Notes: generated by a model from the sequence alone, not told the origin. A stretch of 64,000 nucleotides of DNA from an uncultured Spirochaetaceae bacterium (GCA_945910645.1 CAMDZB010000003.1:1-64000); one strand, 5' to 3'; numbered from the stretch's first letter, positions 1 through 8,296 are shown. A program made the numbers and translations.

Positions 1-90
1 CATATTTTTCATATCCAACTCTGTCAGATGACCGCATTAGCTGTCATCGTCTTGTCTTTGTTGCTATCTAAAGACGCAACAGAATAAAAA

Positions 91-117
91 CATATAGCAA
101 TTGAGAAGTTATGTCAA
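91..117 (-). promoter_or_regulatory. Possible promoter reading off the left edge
   Basis: On the minus strand a perfect TTGACA (117-112) is followed after 15 bases by TATATG (96-91). The spacing is short for sigma-70, so this is tentative. The rest of 1-143 is AT-rich downstream sequence of nadD. It holds a small inverted repeat (27-32 with 43-48) and, at 12-1, the codons ATG AAA AAT ATG, which could begin a minus-strand gene leaving the window. Four codons cannot support a gene call. Confidence 0.25.
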
Positions 118-143
118 TACTTTTTTTAAAAAAAATTCTGAAT

Positions 144-758
144 TTATTTTTTTAATGATTTTTGATAGAGATTGTGCGTTTTAATATATCCCCTTACACT
201 CTCTGTCACTTCATCTCCAATTCCGTCCCTTACGTCGGTTGATGATGCATCAAAAAGCGGGTTTGAGTACTGAGTGATTTCATAGCCGTTTTGAATTAAA
301 CTTGATAGCTTCTTACTGTAATTGTTTGATGAATCCCTTGAGAGGAGGATGAAGTGTACGTTGTCGCGTATGTACTTTTGATTGTGCCAGGCGTCTAAGT
401 TTTGTATTAAATCAGAGCCGATTATGAATCGCACGCGTCCTACAATATTGTAATGCTCTTTAACGTAGCGAATTGTTTCTGATGTATAACTCACTGTACC
501 TTTTGAAAGCTCGTATGTGTTTACCTCTATTCTATTAATATATGATGTATCTTTAAAAAAGTCGTTTATGGATAGATGAATCATGTTGAGGCGATCAGTG
601 CTACTAGCGCCTTCATTTTCCGCTTTGAACGGGGATATGAATGCAGGGATGACTATGACCTTCTCTATATCCACATGATCTAAAACGTACTTGATTATAT
701 TTAAGTGCCCCTTATGAATCGGGTTGAATGATCCGCCAAAAAGTGCAAAGTCTTCCAT
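144..758 (-). CDS. nadD: Nicotinate-nucleotide adenylyltransferase
   Basis: This 204-residue cytosolic enzyme adenylates nicotinate mononucleotide to deamido-NAD in NAD synthesis. The N-terminus carries the nucleotidyltransferase signature GGSFNPIHKGH (residues 8-18), and the C-terminal half has the second family motif in the form SSTDVRDGI. The length is normal for NadD. It is the last gene of the rplU-rpmA-obgE-nadD operon: its ATG overlaps the obgE stop by one base (TAATG), so it is very likely translationally coupled to obgE. Pairing of obgE with nadD is common in bacteria. No rho-independent terminator is visible after the stop, only an A/T-rich tract. Confidence 0.95.
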   Translation of the reverse strand: MEDFALFGGSFNPIHKGHLNIIKYVLDHVDIEKVIVIPAFISPFKAENEGASSTDRLNMIHLSINDFFKDTSYINRIEVNTYELSKGTVSYTSETIRYVKEHYNIVGRVRFIIGSDLIQNLDAWHNQKYIRDNVHFILLSRDSSNNYSKKLSSLIQNGYEITQYSNPLFDASSTDVRDGIGDEVTESVRGYIKTHNLYQKSLKK

Positions 759-1834
759 TATGGCTCATCTCTGAATACAACGCCTTCTCTATGATTTAGA
801 GATTGGAACTTATCCTTTTCTCGTTTCTCAATGGCCTCTCTGCTCATCTCCTCTGAGTTGTTCCTGAGGGTAAGGAGAGCCTCTTCAACGCTTTTTAGCA
901 TATCTTTATTGAATACAGAGAGCGGATAGACCTTTTCGTTTTTTAGCCTTTTTTTAAGCTTCTTGTATACATCGTCTGTGCCGTCAATGTCAAGTTTTGT
1001 TGCAATTACAATTCTGTTCTTCTCGGCAAGTTTATGAGAATAAGCGTTGAGCTCAGAAAGTAGTATATCGAATGCAGAAAGCGCATTCTCGTCACTTACG
1101 TCGATGAGGAAGGCAAGGCTATGAGTTCTTTCGATGTGCTTGAGGAACTTGATACCCATTCCGCGTCCCTCACTTGATCCTTCAAGAAGTCCAGGGATGT
1201 CAGCAATTAGAACATCCTCCCCGTGTAGGCGTAGCATGCCAAGATGCGGAATCTTTGTGGTGAACGGATATGGTGCAACCTCGCTCGTTGCGTTTGTGAT
1301 TGCATTGATCAGCGATGACTTTCCTGCGTTTGGAAAGCCCACAAGACCTACATCTGCAATGAGCTTGAGTTCAACCCCAACTCGCATCTCCTGTCCCTCC
1401 TCGCCATCCTGAGCAAAGCGTGGAGTTTGAAAGCGCGATGTTTTAAAATGTGCGTTTCCCTTGCCTCCTCGTCCGCCTTTTAGAAGAGTGTACTCCTTGA
1501 GTCCCGTGAGATCCTTGATGATCTTGCCTGTGGATGCATTTTTGAGGATTGTGCCGTTTGGAACGTTGATGTAGATGTTTTCGCCATCCTTGCCTGTGCA
1601 GTTGCAGCTTGAGCCGTTCTGTCCGTTCTGCGCCTTGTATGAACGGGTTTTCTTAAGGTGAGATAGCGTACGTAAGTTGTCTTTGATAACAAAAATGACA
1701 TCGCCACCCTTTCCGCCGTCGCCTCCATCGGGACCTCCCTTTGGAACAAACTTCTCACGGTGAAAGGATACGGCTCCGTGTCCTCCAGAGCCTGATGCGA
1801 TGTCAATGTATGTTTCGTCTGAAAAGCCAATCAT
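758..1834 (-). CDS. obgE: GTPase Obg/CgtA, ribosome assembly
   Basis: A 358-residue Obg GTPase acting in late 50S assembly and growth control. Residues 1 to about 155 form the glycine-rich Obg fold, with runs such as GGPDGGDGGKGG and GGRGGKGNAHF. The G domain follows: P-loop GFPNAGKSS, switch region with PFTT, DIPGLLEG (G3), TKLD (G4). The C-terminal OCT domain of many Obg proteins is absent or minimal, since the chain ends about 25 residues after the last GTPase motif. The stop of obgE overlaps the nadD start, and the obgE ATG overlaps the rpmA stop by one base. The gene order L21-L27-Obg is one of the best conserved in bacteria. Confidence 0.97.
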   Translation of the reverse strand: MIGFSDETYIDIASGSGGHGAVSFHREKFVPKGGPDGGDGGKGGDVIFVIKDNLRTLSHLKKTRSYKAQNGQNGSSCNCTGKDGENIYINVPNGTILKNASTGKIIKDLTGLKEYTLLKGGRGGKGNAHFKTSRFQTPRFAQDGEEGQEMRVGVELKLIADVGLVGFPNAGKSSLINAITNATSEVAPYPFTTKIPHLGMLRLHGEDVLIADIPGLLEGSSEGRGMGIKFLKHIERTHSLAFLIDVSDENALSAFDILLSELNAYSHKLAEKNRIVIATKLDIDGTDDVYKKLKKRLKNEKVYPLSVFNKDMLKSVEEALLTLRNNSEEMSREAIEKREKDKFQSLNHREGVVFRDEP

Positions 1835-2088
1835 TAATTGTTAGCTTCAACTCCACAATATGAACGATTGTTTCTCTTGTAGAATACAACCTTGCCTGGA
1901 ATCTCTGCATAGATTGTATAATCTCTTCCAAGTCCACAGCCCTTTCCTGGGTGTAGTCTTGTGCCATGCTGACGAACTATAATCTCGCCTGCGTTTACAT
2001 TTTCGCCTGCAAAGCGTTTAACGCCAAGGCGCTGTGCATTAGAATCACGTCCGTTACGGGAACTTCCGCCACCTTTTTTATGTGCCAT
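1834..2088 (-). CDS. rpmA: 50S ribosomal protein L27
   Basis: An 84-residue bL27. It starts [16 protein letters not shown], the glycine-rich N-terminal tail that reaches toward the peptidyl-transferase centre, and continues with [29 protein letters not shown]. There is no Firmicutes-type N-terminal cleavage extension. A Shine-Dalgarno (AAGGAGG on the minus strand, around 2093-2099) lies just upstream. It lies 11 bases after rplU and overlaps obgE by one base, so the four genes form one transcription unit. Confidence 0.98.
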   Translation of the reverse strand: MAHKKGGGSSRNGRDSNAQRLGVKRFAGENVNAGEIIVRQHGTRLHPGKGCGLGRDYTIYAEIPGKVVFYKRNNRSYCGVEANN

Positions 2089-2099
2089 TTCCTTCCTCC

Positions 2100-2414
2100 T
2101 TATGCGTTAATCTTGTCTACTTTGATTACAGAATACTTCTCTCTATGACCCTGAGTTCTTCTGTAGCCCTTACGACGATGATACTTATAAACTTTGATTT
2201 TGTCTCCAAGAATCTGTTCGCTTACAAGAGTTGCATCAACACTTGCGCCCTGAACATATGGAGTTCCAAACTTAGCCACAGAACCGTCTACGATAGCAAG
2301 GACTGTTGGATAATTGAGCTTGTCCCCTTCCTTTGCGTGTGTCTTATCAACTGTTACTGTGTCACCTTCTTGAACCTTGTACTGTTTTCCAAGGATTTCA
2401 ACCAATGCGTACAT
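2100..2414 (-). CDS. rplU: 50S ribosomal protein L21
   Basis: A 104-residue bL21 beginning [18 protein letters not shown] and containing the C-terminal [20 protein letters not shown] segment that binds 23S rRNA. It is first in the rplU-rpmA-obgE-nadD operon. The start is supported by GGAG about 8 bases upstream (minus strand). No L20/L21-type RNA leader structure was recognised; the leader is only about 30 bases long if the promoter noted at 2450-2479 is used. Confidence 0.97.
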   Translation of the reverse strand: MYALVEILGKQYKVQEGDTVTVDKTHAKEGDKLNYPTVLAIVDGSVAKFGTPYVQGASVDATLVSEQILGDKIKVYKYHRRKGYRRTQGHREKYSVIKVDKINA

Positions 2415-2449
2415 AGTTTTCTCCTAATTCGGTTTGATTTTACTCATAT

Positions 2450-2479
2450 ATATTAGAATTAAAGCGCCCTAATATTCAA
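2450..2479 (-). promoter_or_regulatory. Candidate sigma-70 promoter of the rplU operon
   Basis: On the minus strand TTGAAT (2479-2474) and TAATAT (2455-2450) are separated by 18 bases. Transcription would begin near 2443, giving a leader of about 30 bases with a good Shine-Dalgarno. The assignment rests on motif match and position only. Confidence 0.45.
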
Positions 2480-2526
2480 AGTGATGATGGGTAAAAAGAT
2501 AAAAATAAATCGGATTTTGATTCTGA

Positions 2527-2550
2527 TTTACCTAACGACCATTAGGTAAA
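2527..2550. repeat. Perfect inverted repeat between rplU and tmk
   Basis: TTTACCTAA (2527-2535) and TTAGGTAAA (2542-2550) form a perfect 9-base dyad around a 6-base centre. It lies in the divergent intergenic region, about 50 bases upstream of the tmk -10 box and 48 bases beyond the rplU -35 box. No T-run follows on either strand, so an operator or structural site is more likely than a terminator. Confidence 0.5.
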
Positions 2551-2578
2551 CAGTGTTGATAATTTCTGTTCTTTTCAA

Positions 2579-2608
2579 TTGTAATTTGAGCATTTGGGAT
2601 ATTATAAT
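2579..2608 (+). promoter_or_regulatory. tmk promoter, -10 box next to the start codon
   Basis: A consensus TATAAT (2603-2608) ends 8 bases before the tmk ATG at 2617; a weak TTGTAA (2579-2584) lies 18 bases upstream. Transcription would be expected to start at or within a base or two of the ATG. There is no Shine-Dalgarno. Confidence 0.55.
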
Positions 2609-2616
2609 CAATTGGT

Positions 2617-3225
2617 ATGAGTGATATTTTGAAAAATTTTATTGTCTTTGAAGGGCTTGATGGCGCTGGAACTACAACACAGTGTAAACTCCTTTACGAA
2701 AACCTTAAAAAACTCGGAAAAGATGTAATTCTTGATGCAGAGCCTACACCATCCCCAATTGGCAAACTCATAAGAAGCGAGTATCTCTCTAAAAAAAACT
2801 CCACAACGCCCTGGGCACTTGCGCTTTTATACGCTGCAGACCGTGAAAACCACGTAAACAACAGCAAAACTGGCCTAAAAGCGCTTATTGATAATGGAAA
2901 AACGATAATTGCTGACAGGTACTTCTATTCATCCTTGGCTTATCAGGGTGTGAACCTACCTGATGAAAAACTGAGACTAATAAACGATTTTGAAGACCCT
3001 GAGGTAGTCATCTATATAGACACACCAGTTGATGAATGCCTAAGAAGAATAGACAAACGTGGAGAGAAAAAAGAGCTCTTTGAAAAGAAGGACTATCTTG
3101 AGAAGACAAGACAGGGTTTTGAGAGAGCATTTAAACACATTTCAAAGAATGTTAAATTCTTGAGAATCGATGGCAATCTCGATGCTAAAACCATTTCGGA
3201 TATGATTCTCAAATTCGTGTTATAA
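2617..3225 (+). CDS. tmk: Thymidylate kinase
   Basis: A 202-residue dTMP kinase that makes dTDP for DNA synthesis. The P-loop FEGLDGAGTTTQ (about residues 11-22) has the family form; DRYFYSSLAYQG is the DRYxxSxxAYQG motif, and the LID-type segment RRIDKRGEKKELFEKKDYL follows. It is divergent from the rplU operon and followed at 36 bases by a lipoprotein gene with its own TATAAT boxes in the gap. The start codon lacks a Shine-Dalgarno and sits 8 bases after a perfect -10 box, so the mRNA may be leaderless. Confidence 0.96.
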   Translation: MSDILKNFIVFEGLDGAGTTTQCKLLYENLKKLGKDVILDAEPTPSPIGKLIRSEYLSKKNSTTPWALALLYAADRENHVNNSKTGLKALIDNGKTIIADRYFYSSLAYQGVNLPDEKLRLINDFEDPEVVIYIDTPVDECLRRIDKRGEKKELFEKKDYLEKTRQGFERAFKHISKNVKFLRIDGNLDAKTISDMILKFVL

Positions 3226-3261
3226 TACTATTATAATTCTTTATTTGCTCTGGAGGAAAAT

Positions 3262-4485
3262 GTGAAAAAAAAGTTTAACTTTGTTGCACTTTTTCTACTT
3301 GTAGTTCTGCTATTTTCATCGTGTCAGAGCGTGGTTAGTGGGACTCATGGGGAGGAATATAGCGCAATCACCTATTTAAGCGAATACTTTGGCGCAGGAT
3401 ATCAAGACAATACAATTCCTGTGACTATATCGTCCTTTAAGGATGAGCTTCAGAAGGTTAATCCAAACTATGACAGAAGCGGAAACAACATGATTGATGC
3501 AGCCCTTATTGCTGCAGGATACAAGGAGCTTCCCGGCACATACGACAAAAACAAGATTGCAGAGCGCACCACATGGTACTACATTCCAAACAAACTTAAG
3601 GGCGTGAGCGATGCATCCTATTACGCATTCCTTGATGCAAACCTTGGAACTGCAGAGATGCTAAAGAGAGGTGAAATCAATGCAAACGTTGCAAACGAGA
3701 TTATACTTCGTGTTGCAAACGCATTAGGATCAGGGCGCCGCTACGTGGGCTTTATAAGCGACAGCGACATTGCGGACAAGCTTAGAAGCACATATGATGG
3801 ATTTATCCTATTCGACGATGATGTGCTTGCAAACATCGGCTATTCCCTCATCAGAGAAGGTAAGAGCACAGGATACAACCTCAAAACCGACGCCTATGCA
3901 TCAAGGTTCCTCTCTGAATATTCGCTTACATACAGCCACGATAACATTGAACATGCCCTTCAGCTGATAGCACTGCTCAACAGCGAAAAGATCGATGCTC
4001 GCGTTGCGCTTGAGCCAAAAATATCCATCTATCAGTACCTCTTGGATTGGGGGCCGATCCCTGAGCCATCACGCCACTACAGAGTGGTTGAAAGCGATGG
4101 AATGTATCTTGTAAATGCTATTGAATTTGACCTTGTGCTTGAGTTCTCAAAGAAGGATGATAAGGAGCGTTTCAACTCAATTATCCTTAAAAACGCAAAG
4201 AAGAATGACACAAATCCTGAACTAATTGGACTTATCAAAGGATCATGGTGGCAGCCGCTCTACACAAGCAAAACAAAGATGAGAACTGGTGAGTTCTACT
4301 CAATCGTGAATAACCAGCTCTTCCATAACGGATATTCAATCAATCCATTCACCACAACGGATAAGACGATTGACTATACTCAGTATATGGAGAAGTATCC
4401 AAACGAGGTGCTTACAGCAGTACCACAAAACTTAACTGTGAACAAGGCGTTCTACAACTACCTTACAGGCAGTGATTATCAATAA
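3262..4485 (+). CDS. Lipoprotein of unknown function
   Basis: A 407-residue secreted lipoprotein. MKKKFNFVALFLLVVLLFSSC is a classic signal peptide with lipobox FSSC, so the mature N-terminal cysteine would be about residue 20. The GTG start is chosen because GGAGG lies 5 bases upstream. The mature part is soluble and mixed alpha/beta, with no repeats or membrane segments. The stretch LLNSEKIDARVALEPK faintly recalls the core of transglutaminase-like folds, but I cannot identify a catalytic triad and do not assign a family. Two TATAAT boxes (3221-3226 and 3232-3237) suggest its own promoter. It converges on ispG with a 7-base overlap of the 3' ends. Confidence 0.85.
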   Translation: MKKKFNFVALFLLVVLLFSSCQSVVSGTHGEEYSAITYLSEYFGAGYQDNTIPVTISSFKDELQKVNPNYDRSGNNMIDAALIAAGYKELPGTYDKNKIAERTTWYYIPNKLKGVSDASYYAFLDANLGTAEMLKRGEINANVANEIILRVANALGSGRRYVGFISDSDIADKLRSTYDGFILFDDDVLANIGYSLIREGKSTGYNLKTDAYASRFLSEYSLTYSHDNIEHALQLIALLNSEKIDARVALEPKISIYQYLLDWGPIPEPSRHYRVVESDGMYLVNAIEFDLVLEFSKKDDKERFNSIILKNAKKNDTNPELIGLIKGSWWQPLYTSKTKMRTGEFYSIVNNQLFHNGYSINPFTTTDKTIDYTQYMEKYPNEVLTAVPQNLTVNKAFYNYLTGSDYQ

Positions 4486-5492
4486 AATGATTTTACAACC
4501 TCAAGAAGGGCATCCTTTGCTCTTTTTGAGGTTTCTTTTAATACAATTTCACCTTTTTTGAATATAACAACATTATCTTTGCTTCCGCTGATTCCAACAT
4601 CAGCACTCGAGGCCTCACCTATTCCGTTCAACGGGCATCCCATGATGGCAATAGTAATTGGCTTTTTATGATTATATGCAATTCTATAAAGATCATCCTG
4701 AACCTCAGGAAGAAATTCACCTGTAAGGAAGGTTGCTCGGGAACACGACGGGCAGACTATTAAGTTCAAGTATGGCTCTCTTAACCCCATCACTCTGAGT
4801 AGCTCAACACCAGCAATCACCTCGTTTATTTCATCTGCTGCCATTGAGTAGCGTATTGTGTCGCCTATTCCATCCTTAAGAAGCTCTGAGAGCACATAGG
4901 TTGAGCGTACAGCACTTTGAATGCTTCCACCTGCCTCTGTAAGCCCTATGTGGATGGGGAAATCAAAGCGTGATGAGAGGTCCCTATTTAGCGCGAGTGT
5001 AGACTCAGGATCTGATGCCTTAAGGCTTAGAACTATATTTGTAAAGTTCATCCTCTCTGTAATCTCGAGGGTCTTTTTTATAAGATTAATGGCACTCTCG
5101 CCCCTTGTGCTCCCCTCATTTGTCCCGATACGCATGATTGCACCTCTATCCTTAGCGCACTTTATGATCTCTTCTGCATCCTTACTTGTTATAAGGCTTG
5201 GATTGATACGGACAGCATCGATCCCTGAATCTAGGGCAAAAAGTGCATTTTTAATATCTGCTTTTATGTCTATCACAAGTGGAACGGGCGAGTTCTTTAT
5301 AAAGGCTTTTAGCTCATCTTTATCGTAGGTGCCATCTATTGAGAATCGTACAATATCGGCGCCATGATATTTGAGCTTCTCAAGGTATTCATTATCATAA
5401 GCGTAGAAAGGACGCTCGAGCATTGTTTGAACAAGGATTGGAGATCCACCCCCGAGGGTGATGTTATTTGACTTTACAAGACGCGTTTTCAA
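4479..5492 (-). CDS. ispG: 4-hydroxy-3-methylbut-2-enyl diphosphate synthase
   Basis: A 337-residue IspG/GcpE, the penultimate step of the MEP isoprenoid pathway, using a [4Fe-4S] cluster. The opening VKSNNITLGGGSPILVQTM is the family N-terminus. Three cluster cysteines are seen in VCPSCSRATF and IAIMGCPLNGIGEA, the latter also carrying the conserved Glu. It is the short bacterial form without the plant-type insert. The start overlaps the tsaD stop by 4 bases (ATGA). The partner enzyme IspH is encoded at 25231-26079, so the last two MEP steps are both in this window but in different operons. Confidence 0.95.
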   Translation of the reverse strand: MKTRLVKSNNITLGGGSPILVQTMLERPFYAYDNEYLEKLKYHGADIVRFSIDGTYDKDELKAFIKNSPVPLVIDIKADIKNALFALDSGIDAVRINPSLITSKDAEEIIKCAKDRGAIMRIGTNEGSTRGESAINLIKKTLEITERMNFTNIVLSLKASDPESTLALNRDLSSRFDFPIHIGLTEAGGSIQSAVRSTYVLSELLKDGIGDTIRYSMAADEINEVIAGVELLRVMGLREPYLNLIVCPSCSRATFLTGEFLPEVQDDLYRIAYNHKKPITIAIMGCPLNGIGEASSADVGISGSKDNVVIFKKGEIVLKETSKRAKDALLEVVKSFY

Positions 5493-6514
5493 TGAAGGTA
5501 TCCCTTATAATCTTTGTTTCTGCTCTCTGCAGATACAGGGTCGCTGTATTTTCCATCTTTGTAATACTCAAGGCCAAGTGATGCAACCATAATAGCGTTG
5601 TCGCCACAGAGCTTTAGGGATGGAAGAACAACCTCAACCCCATCGTTTTGAAGCTCAAGAAGCTTTTCTCTAAGGTATGAGTTTGCAGCAACTCCGCCAC
5701 CTGCAGACACTCTCTTTATGCCCGTGAGCTTGATGGCCTCTTTAAGCTTATCTACAACGTAGTTTACAGCCCTGTATTGGAAAGATGCTGCAAGATTCTC
5801 CTTGCTTCTCTCTTTGTATCTGAAGTGTTCGCTCTGGTTGATTACGGCGCTCTTTAGGCCTGAAAAGCTCATGTCAAGATTTCGGCGTGGATTTTTAAGG
5901 CGTGGCTCTGGAAAACGAAATGCTGTGTTGTCTCCGCTCTTTGCAAGGTTGTCTATGATAACCCCGCCTGGGTATCCAAGGGAGTATGCCTTTGCAACCT
6001 TGTCGTATGCTTCCCCGAGGGCATCATCAACTGTGGCACCAAGAACCGTAATCTTATCATAGCTCTCTGCTATCACAATGAGCGTATGACCACCTGAAAC
6101 AAGAAGCGAAAGATATGGGTATTCAAGCGGATGTTCAACACTTGATGCATAGATATGGGCAAGGATGTGATCTATGCCAATGAGTGGAAGAGAGAGCGCA
6201 TATGAGAGGGAGCGGGCAAAGCTCACCCCCACAAGGAGGCTTCCAAGAAGCCCCGGCTTTTCTGTAACAGCGATTGCAGAAATATCGTATTTTGAGATGC
6301 CCGCATCTTTTACGGCACCATCAACAACAGGGAGAATGAGCTCTGTATGAAGACGTGATGCAAGCTCAGGCACAACACCATTGAACGCCTGGTGCTTACT
6401 TATCTGCGTTGCAACGATTGATGAGAGGATGTTTTTATTCTCATCAACCACAGAGGCTGCACATTCGTCGCATGAGGATTCAATTCCAAGGATATAAATT
6501 TTATCTTTCATCAT
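5489..6514 (-). CDS. tsaD: tRNA N6-threonylcarbamoyladenosine synthase subunit TsaD
   Basis: A 341-residue TsaD/Gcp protein that transfers threonylcarbamoyl to A37 of ANN-decoding tRNAs. It shows ILGIESSCDECAASV at the N-terminus, the metal-binding HILAH (HxxxH), the nucleotide-binding VSGGHT, and VSAGGGVAANSYLREKL near the C-terminus. Length and motif order are normal. It is followed directly by ispG (4-base overlap). Upstream it overlaps by 14 bases a short open frame that looks like an LRR gene remnant. No strong Shine-Dalgarno is seen before the ATG, whose exact start is therefore slightly uncertain. Confidence 0.96.
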   Translation of the reverse strand: MMKDKIYILGIESSCDECAASVVDENKNILSSIVATQISKHQAFNGVVPELASRLHTELILPVVDGAVKDAGISKYDISAIAVTEKPGLLGSLLVGVSFARSLSYALSLPLIGIDHILAHIYASSVEHPLEYPYLSLLVSGGHTLIVIAESYDKITVLGATVDDALGEAYDKVAKAYSLGYPGGVIIDNLAKSGDNTAFRFPEPRLKNPRRNLDMSFSGLKSAVINQSEHFRYKERSKENLAASFQYRAVNYVVDKLKEAIKLTGIKRVSAGGGVAANSYLREKLLELQNDGVEVVLPSLKLCGDNAIMVASLGLEYYKDGKYSDPVSAESRNKDYKGYLH

Positions 6515-6707
6515 ACTGAAAAATCTCCATCTGAAGAGTTAACCACAGTGAATAATGATCCTGATTTACAGGAAGAACTCTTAGTGACATTTGCCCGCTC
6601 TGACAGGGTGTTCCTTTATAGTTGAAGCCTGTAAGTTTTGTACAATCCTTAAAGGCTTGATAACCTACGCCTGTTATTTTTAATGCTTTGTTATTGAAGT
6701 TTGTCAT
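6501..6707 (-). pseudogene. Remnant of a BspA-like leucine-rich-repeat gene
   Basis: The 68-codon frame contains ITGVGYQAFKDCTKLTGFNYKG. This matches the rhythm of one BspA/LRR_5 repeat (I-x-x-I-G-x-x-A-F-x-x-C-x-x-L-x-x-I-x-Y-x-G). Whole proteins of this type have a signal peptide and many repeats; here there is one repeat, no signal peptide, and an unrelated-looking tail of about 33 residues ending inside tsaD. The frame is open for 11 codons before the ATG to a stop. I read it as the leftover 3' part of a lost surface-protein gene; a short expressed protein is less likely. The next 220 bases (6708-6927) hold only the dyad at 6732-6753. Confidence 0.45.
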
Positions 6708-6731
6708 ACATTCATATCCAGTTTTTACGCA

Positions 6732-6753
6732 TCAAGCTATGCTCATAGCTTGA
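6732..6753. repeat. 22-base perfect dyad upstream of the LRR remnant
   Basis: TCAAGCTATG (6732-6741) and CATAGCTTGA (6744-6753) are perfect 10-base arms around a 2-base centre. A loop of two bases disfavours an RNA hairpin, so a protein-binding site or a recombination scar is more likely. It lies between the purD-like gene and the LRR remnant, at the probable edge of a deletion. Confidence 0.5.
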
Positions 6754-6927
6754 GCGGGTGTATGTTATTATAATAATAATTGATTTACAGAGCAAGCTAA
6801 ACAGAGATGAGAAGATTCAAACATTATCGCCTTAGGATTTCAGAAGATAACCCACATATAACGTAAAGATAAGATACAAGGAGAAATTAAAGATGAAAAT
6901 CAAAGATTATATAACAGATGTTATTTA

Positions 6928-8205
6928 TTAGAAAAGAAAGAAGTTAGTACCAATATCACGCCTATACCATGCGCCTTGGAATATCTCCTGCATTTCATAA
7001 AGGGTAAGGTATGCTTTCTTATTCGCCCTCTCTATGCTTTCTGCTTCAACTACAAGCGTGAATGGGCGCCCTCCATTTGTGTAGAGCATGCCATTTTCCT
7101 CATCTACAGCACCAAAGTAGAGATAATCGTGCGATTTTGGCTCAAGGAGATAATCCTCAACCTCTTCAAGGTTCACTATCTCCTTTTTACACTCGCTCTC
7201 CTCGGGATAGCCTTTTGATGCAACAACCACACCAAGGGCGTACATGTTTGGTATTGATTCAAGCTCTTCAGGCTCGAGCGTGCCATCAAGCGCTTTTTTG
7301 AACTCCTTAACGGCATCCGATGTCGTGAGTGCGAGCATTCCTGTGGCAGAAGGATCTGAGAAGCGCGTTTTCATGTTCAAGAGATACACATCTCCTGATG
7401 ATGTGATTAAAAGATGGAACGTGAGGAAGCCTTTGTAGTTGATGTTGTCGTTTTTAAGGCCTCTCATCATCTTTTTTATCACTTCTTCGCCTACTCTATC
7501 ACGCGTGTAACGGCTGAGCGGCAACGGAGAGAGCGCACCCATTCCTGATGAAAAATATCCTGAGTCGTCATCCATGCTTTTATAGTAGTCCACAGCCATT
7601 GGAAAGAGGCGGTAGTGCTCTGAGTCTGAAAGGACTGTGGCTGTTACTGTAAGGCCATCTATGAACTCCTCAATTAGCACAGGAGTGGTTTTAAGGTATT
7701 CTGATGCAAACGAGTAGGCAAGCGTCCTTGATGCAGTATCAAGGCGGTTTTTACCCTTCCCAACCACCGGCTTTATCGAAATCATGCGGTTTTTATAAGT
7801 ATCAAGCGCGTTTTTAAGCTCCTCGTCCGTGGTTACAATCTGTGCCTTTTCAAGCGTCTTGATGCCGTATCTCTTTGCCCTTTCCCTTAGCGTTTGGAGG
7901 TTTTCAAAGGCAAATGCCTCTCTCCCTGGTCCCAAAAGCTTTACACCAAGCTTCTGAAGCTCCTCAGTTACGCCTTCTTCAATCAGCTTTGCCGTGGATG
8001 TTATAATTAAATCGATTTTTTCACTCTTTACGATATTTACAACAGCATCAACATCTGATACATCGCTTCGTTTTATCACAGTTGCAAGTCCATTCATGCC
8101 TGGGTTGCCTGGATATGCGTAGATCTTTACCTCTTCTTTGCTTTGCGAGATCCACCTTACGAGTGCGTGTTCTTTTGCTACACTTCCGAGAACTAGAATT
8201 TTCAT
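6928..8205 (-). CDS. purD: PurD-like ATP-grasp protein (divergent GAR synthetase)
   Basis: A 425-residue protein with the length and domain order of phosphoribosylamine-glycine ligase. It has an N-terminal fold with KILVLGSVAKEHAL and AYPGNPGMNG, a central ATP-grasp domain with LLGPGREAFAFENLQTLRERAKRYGI and VLIEEFIDGLTVTATVLSD, then SSGMGALSPLP and a C-terminal domain. Key motifs are eroded. Family GSGGREHA is GSVAKEHA, the VKADGLAAGKGV loop is IKPVVGKGKNRLD, QDHKR is VDYYKS, and NARFGDPE is MKTRFSDPS, which removes the usual metal-ligand Glu. It may be a weak, repurposed or inactive paralogue. The ATG lies 5 bases after the 3' end of a tRNA-Leu and has no Shine-Dalgarno. Confidence 0.7.
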   Translation of the reverse strand: MKILVLGSVAKEHALVRWISQSKEEVKIYAYPGNPGMNGLATVIKRSDVSDVDAVVNIVKSEKIDLIITSTAKLIEEGVTEELQKLGVKLLGPGREAFAFENLQTLRERAKRYGIKTLEKAQIVTTDEELKNALDTYKNRMISIKPVVGKGKNRLDTASRTLAYSFASEYLKTTPVLIEEFIDGLTVTATVLSDSEHYRLFPMAVDYYKSMDDDSGYFSSGMGALSPLPLSRYTRDRVGEEVIKKMMRGLKNDNINYKGFLTFHLLITSSGDVYLLNMKTRFSDPSATGMLALTTSDAVKEFKKALDGTLEPEELESIPNMYALGVVVASKGYPEESECKKEIVNLEEVEDYLLEPKSHDYLYFGAVDEENGMLYTNGGRPFTLVVEAESIERANKKAYLTLYEMQEIFQGAWYRRDIGTNFFLF

Positions 8206-8210
8206 ATGTA

Positions 8211-8296
8211 TACCGGCGGTCGGAGTCGAACCGACACAAGGGTCACCCCTCGACAGATTTTGAGTCTGTTGTGTCTACCAATTTCACCACGCCGGC
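8211..8296 (-). tRNA. tRNA-Leu (anticodon CAA)
   Basis: The 86-base minus-strand sequence folds as a class II tRNA. The acceptor GCCGGCG pairs with CGCCGGT (one G-U) followed by discriminator A. The D-arm is TGGTGAAATTGGTAGACA, the anticodon arm ACAGA-CTCAAAA-TCTGT with CAA, then a long variable arm and a T-arm with GGTTCGACTCC. CCA is not encoded. The purD-like start codon follows after 5 bases, so 3' processing of this tRNA also sets the 5' end of that mRNA if the two are co-transcribed. Confidence 0.95.
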
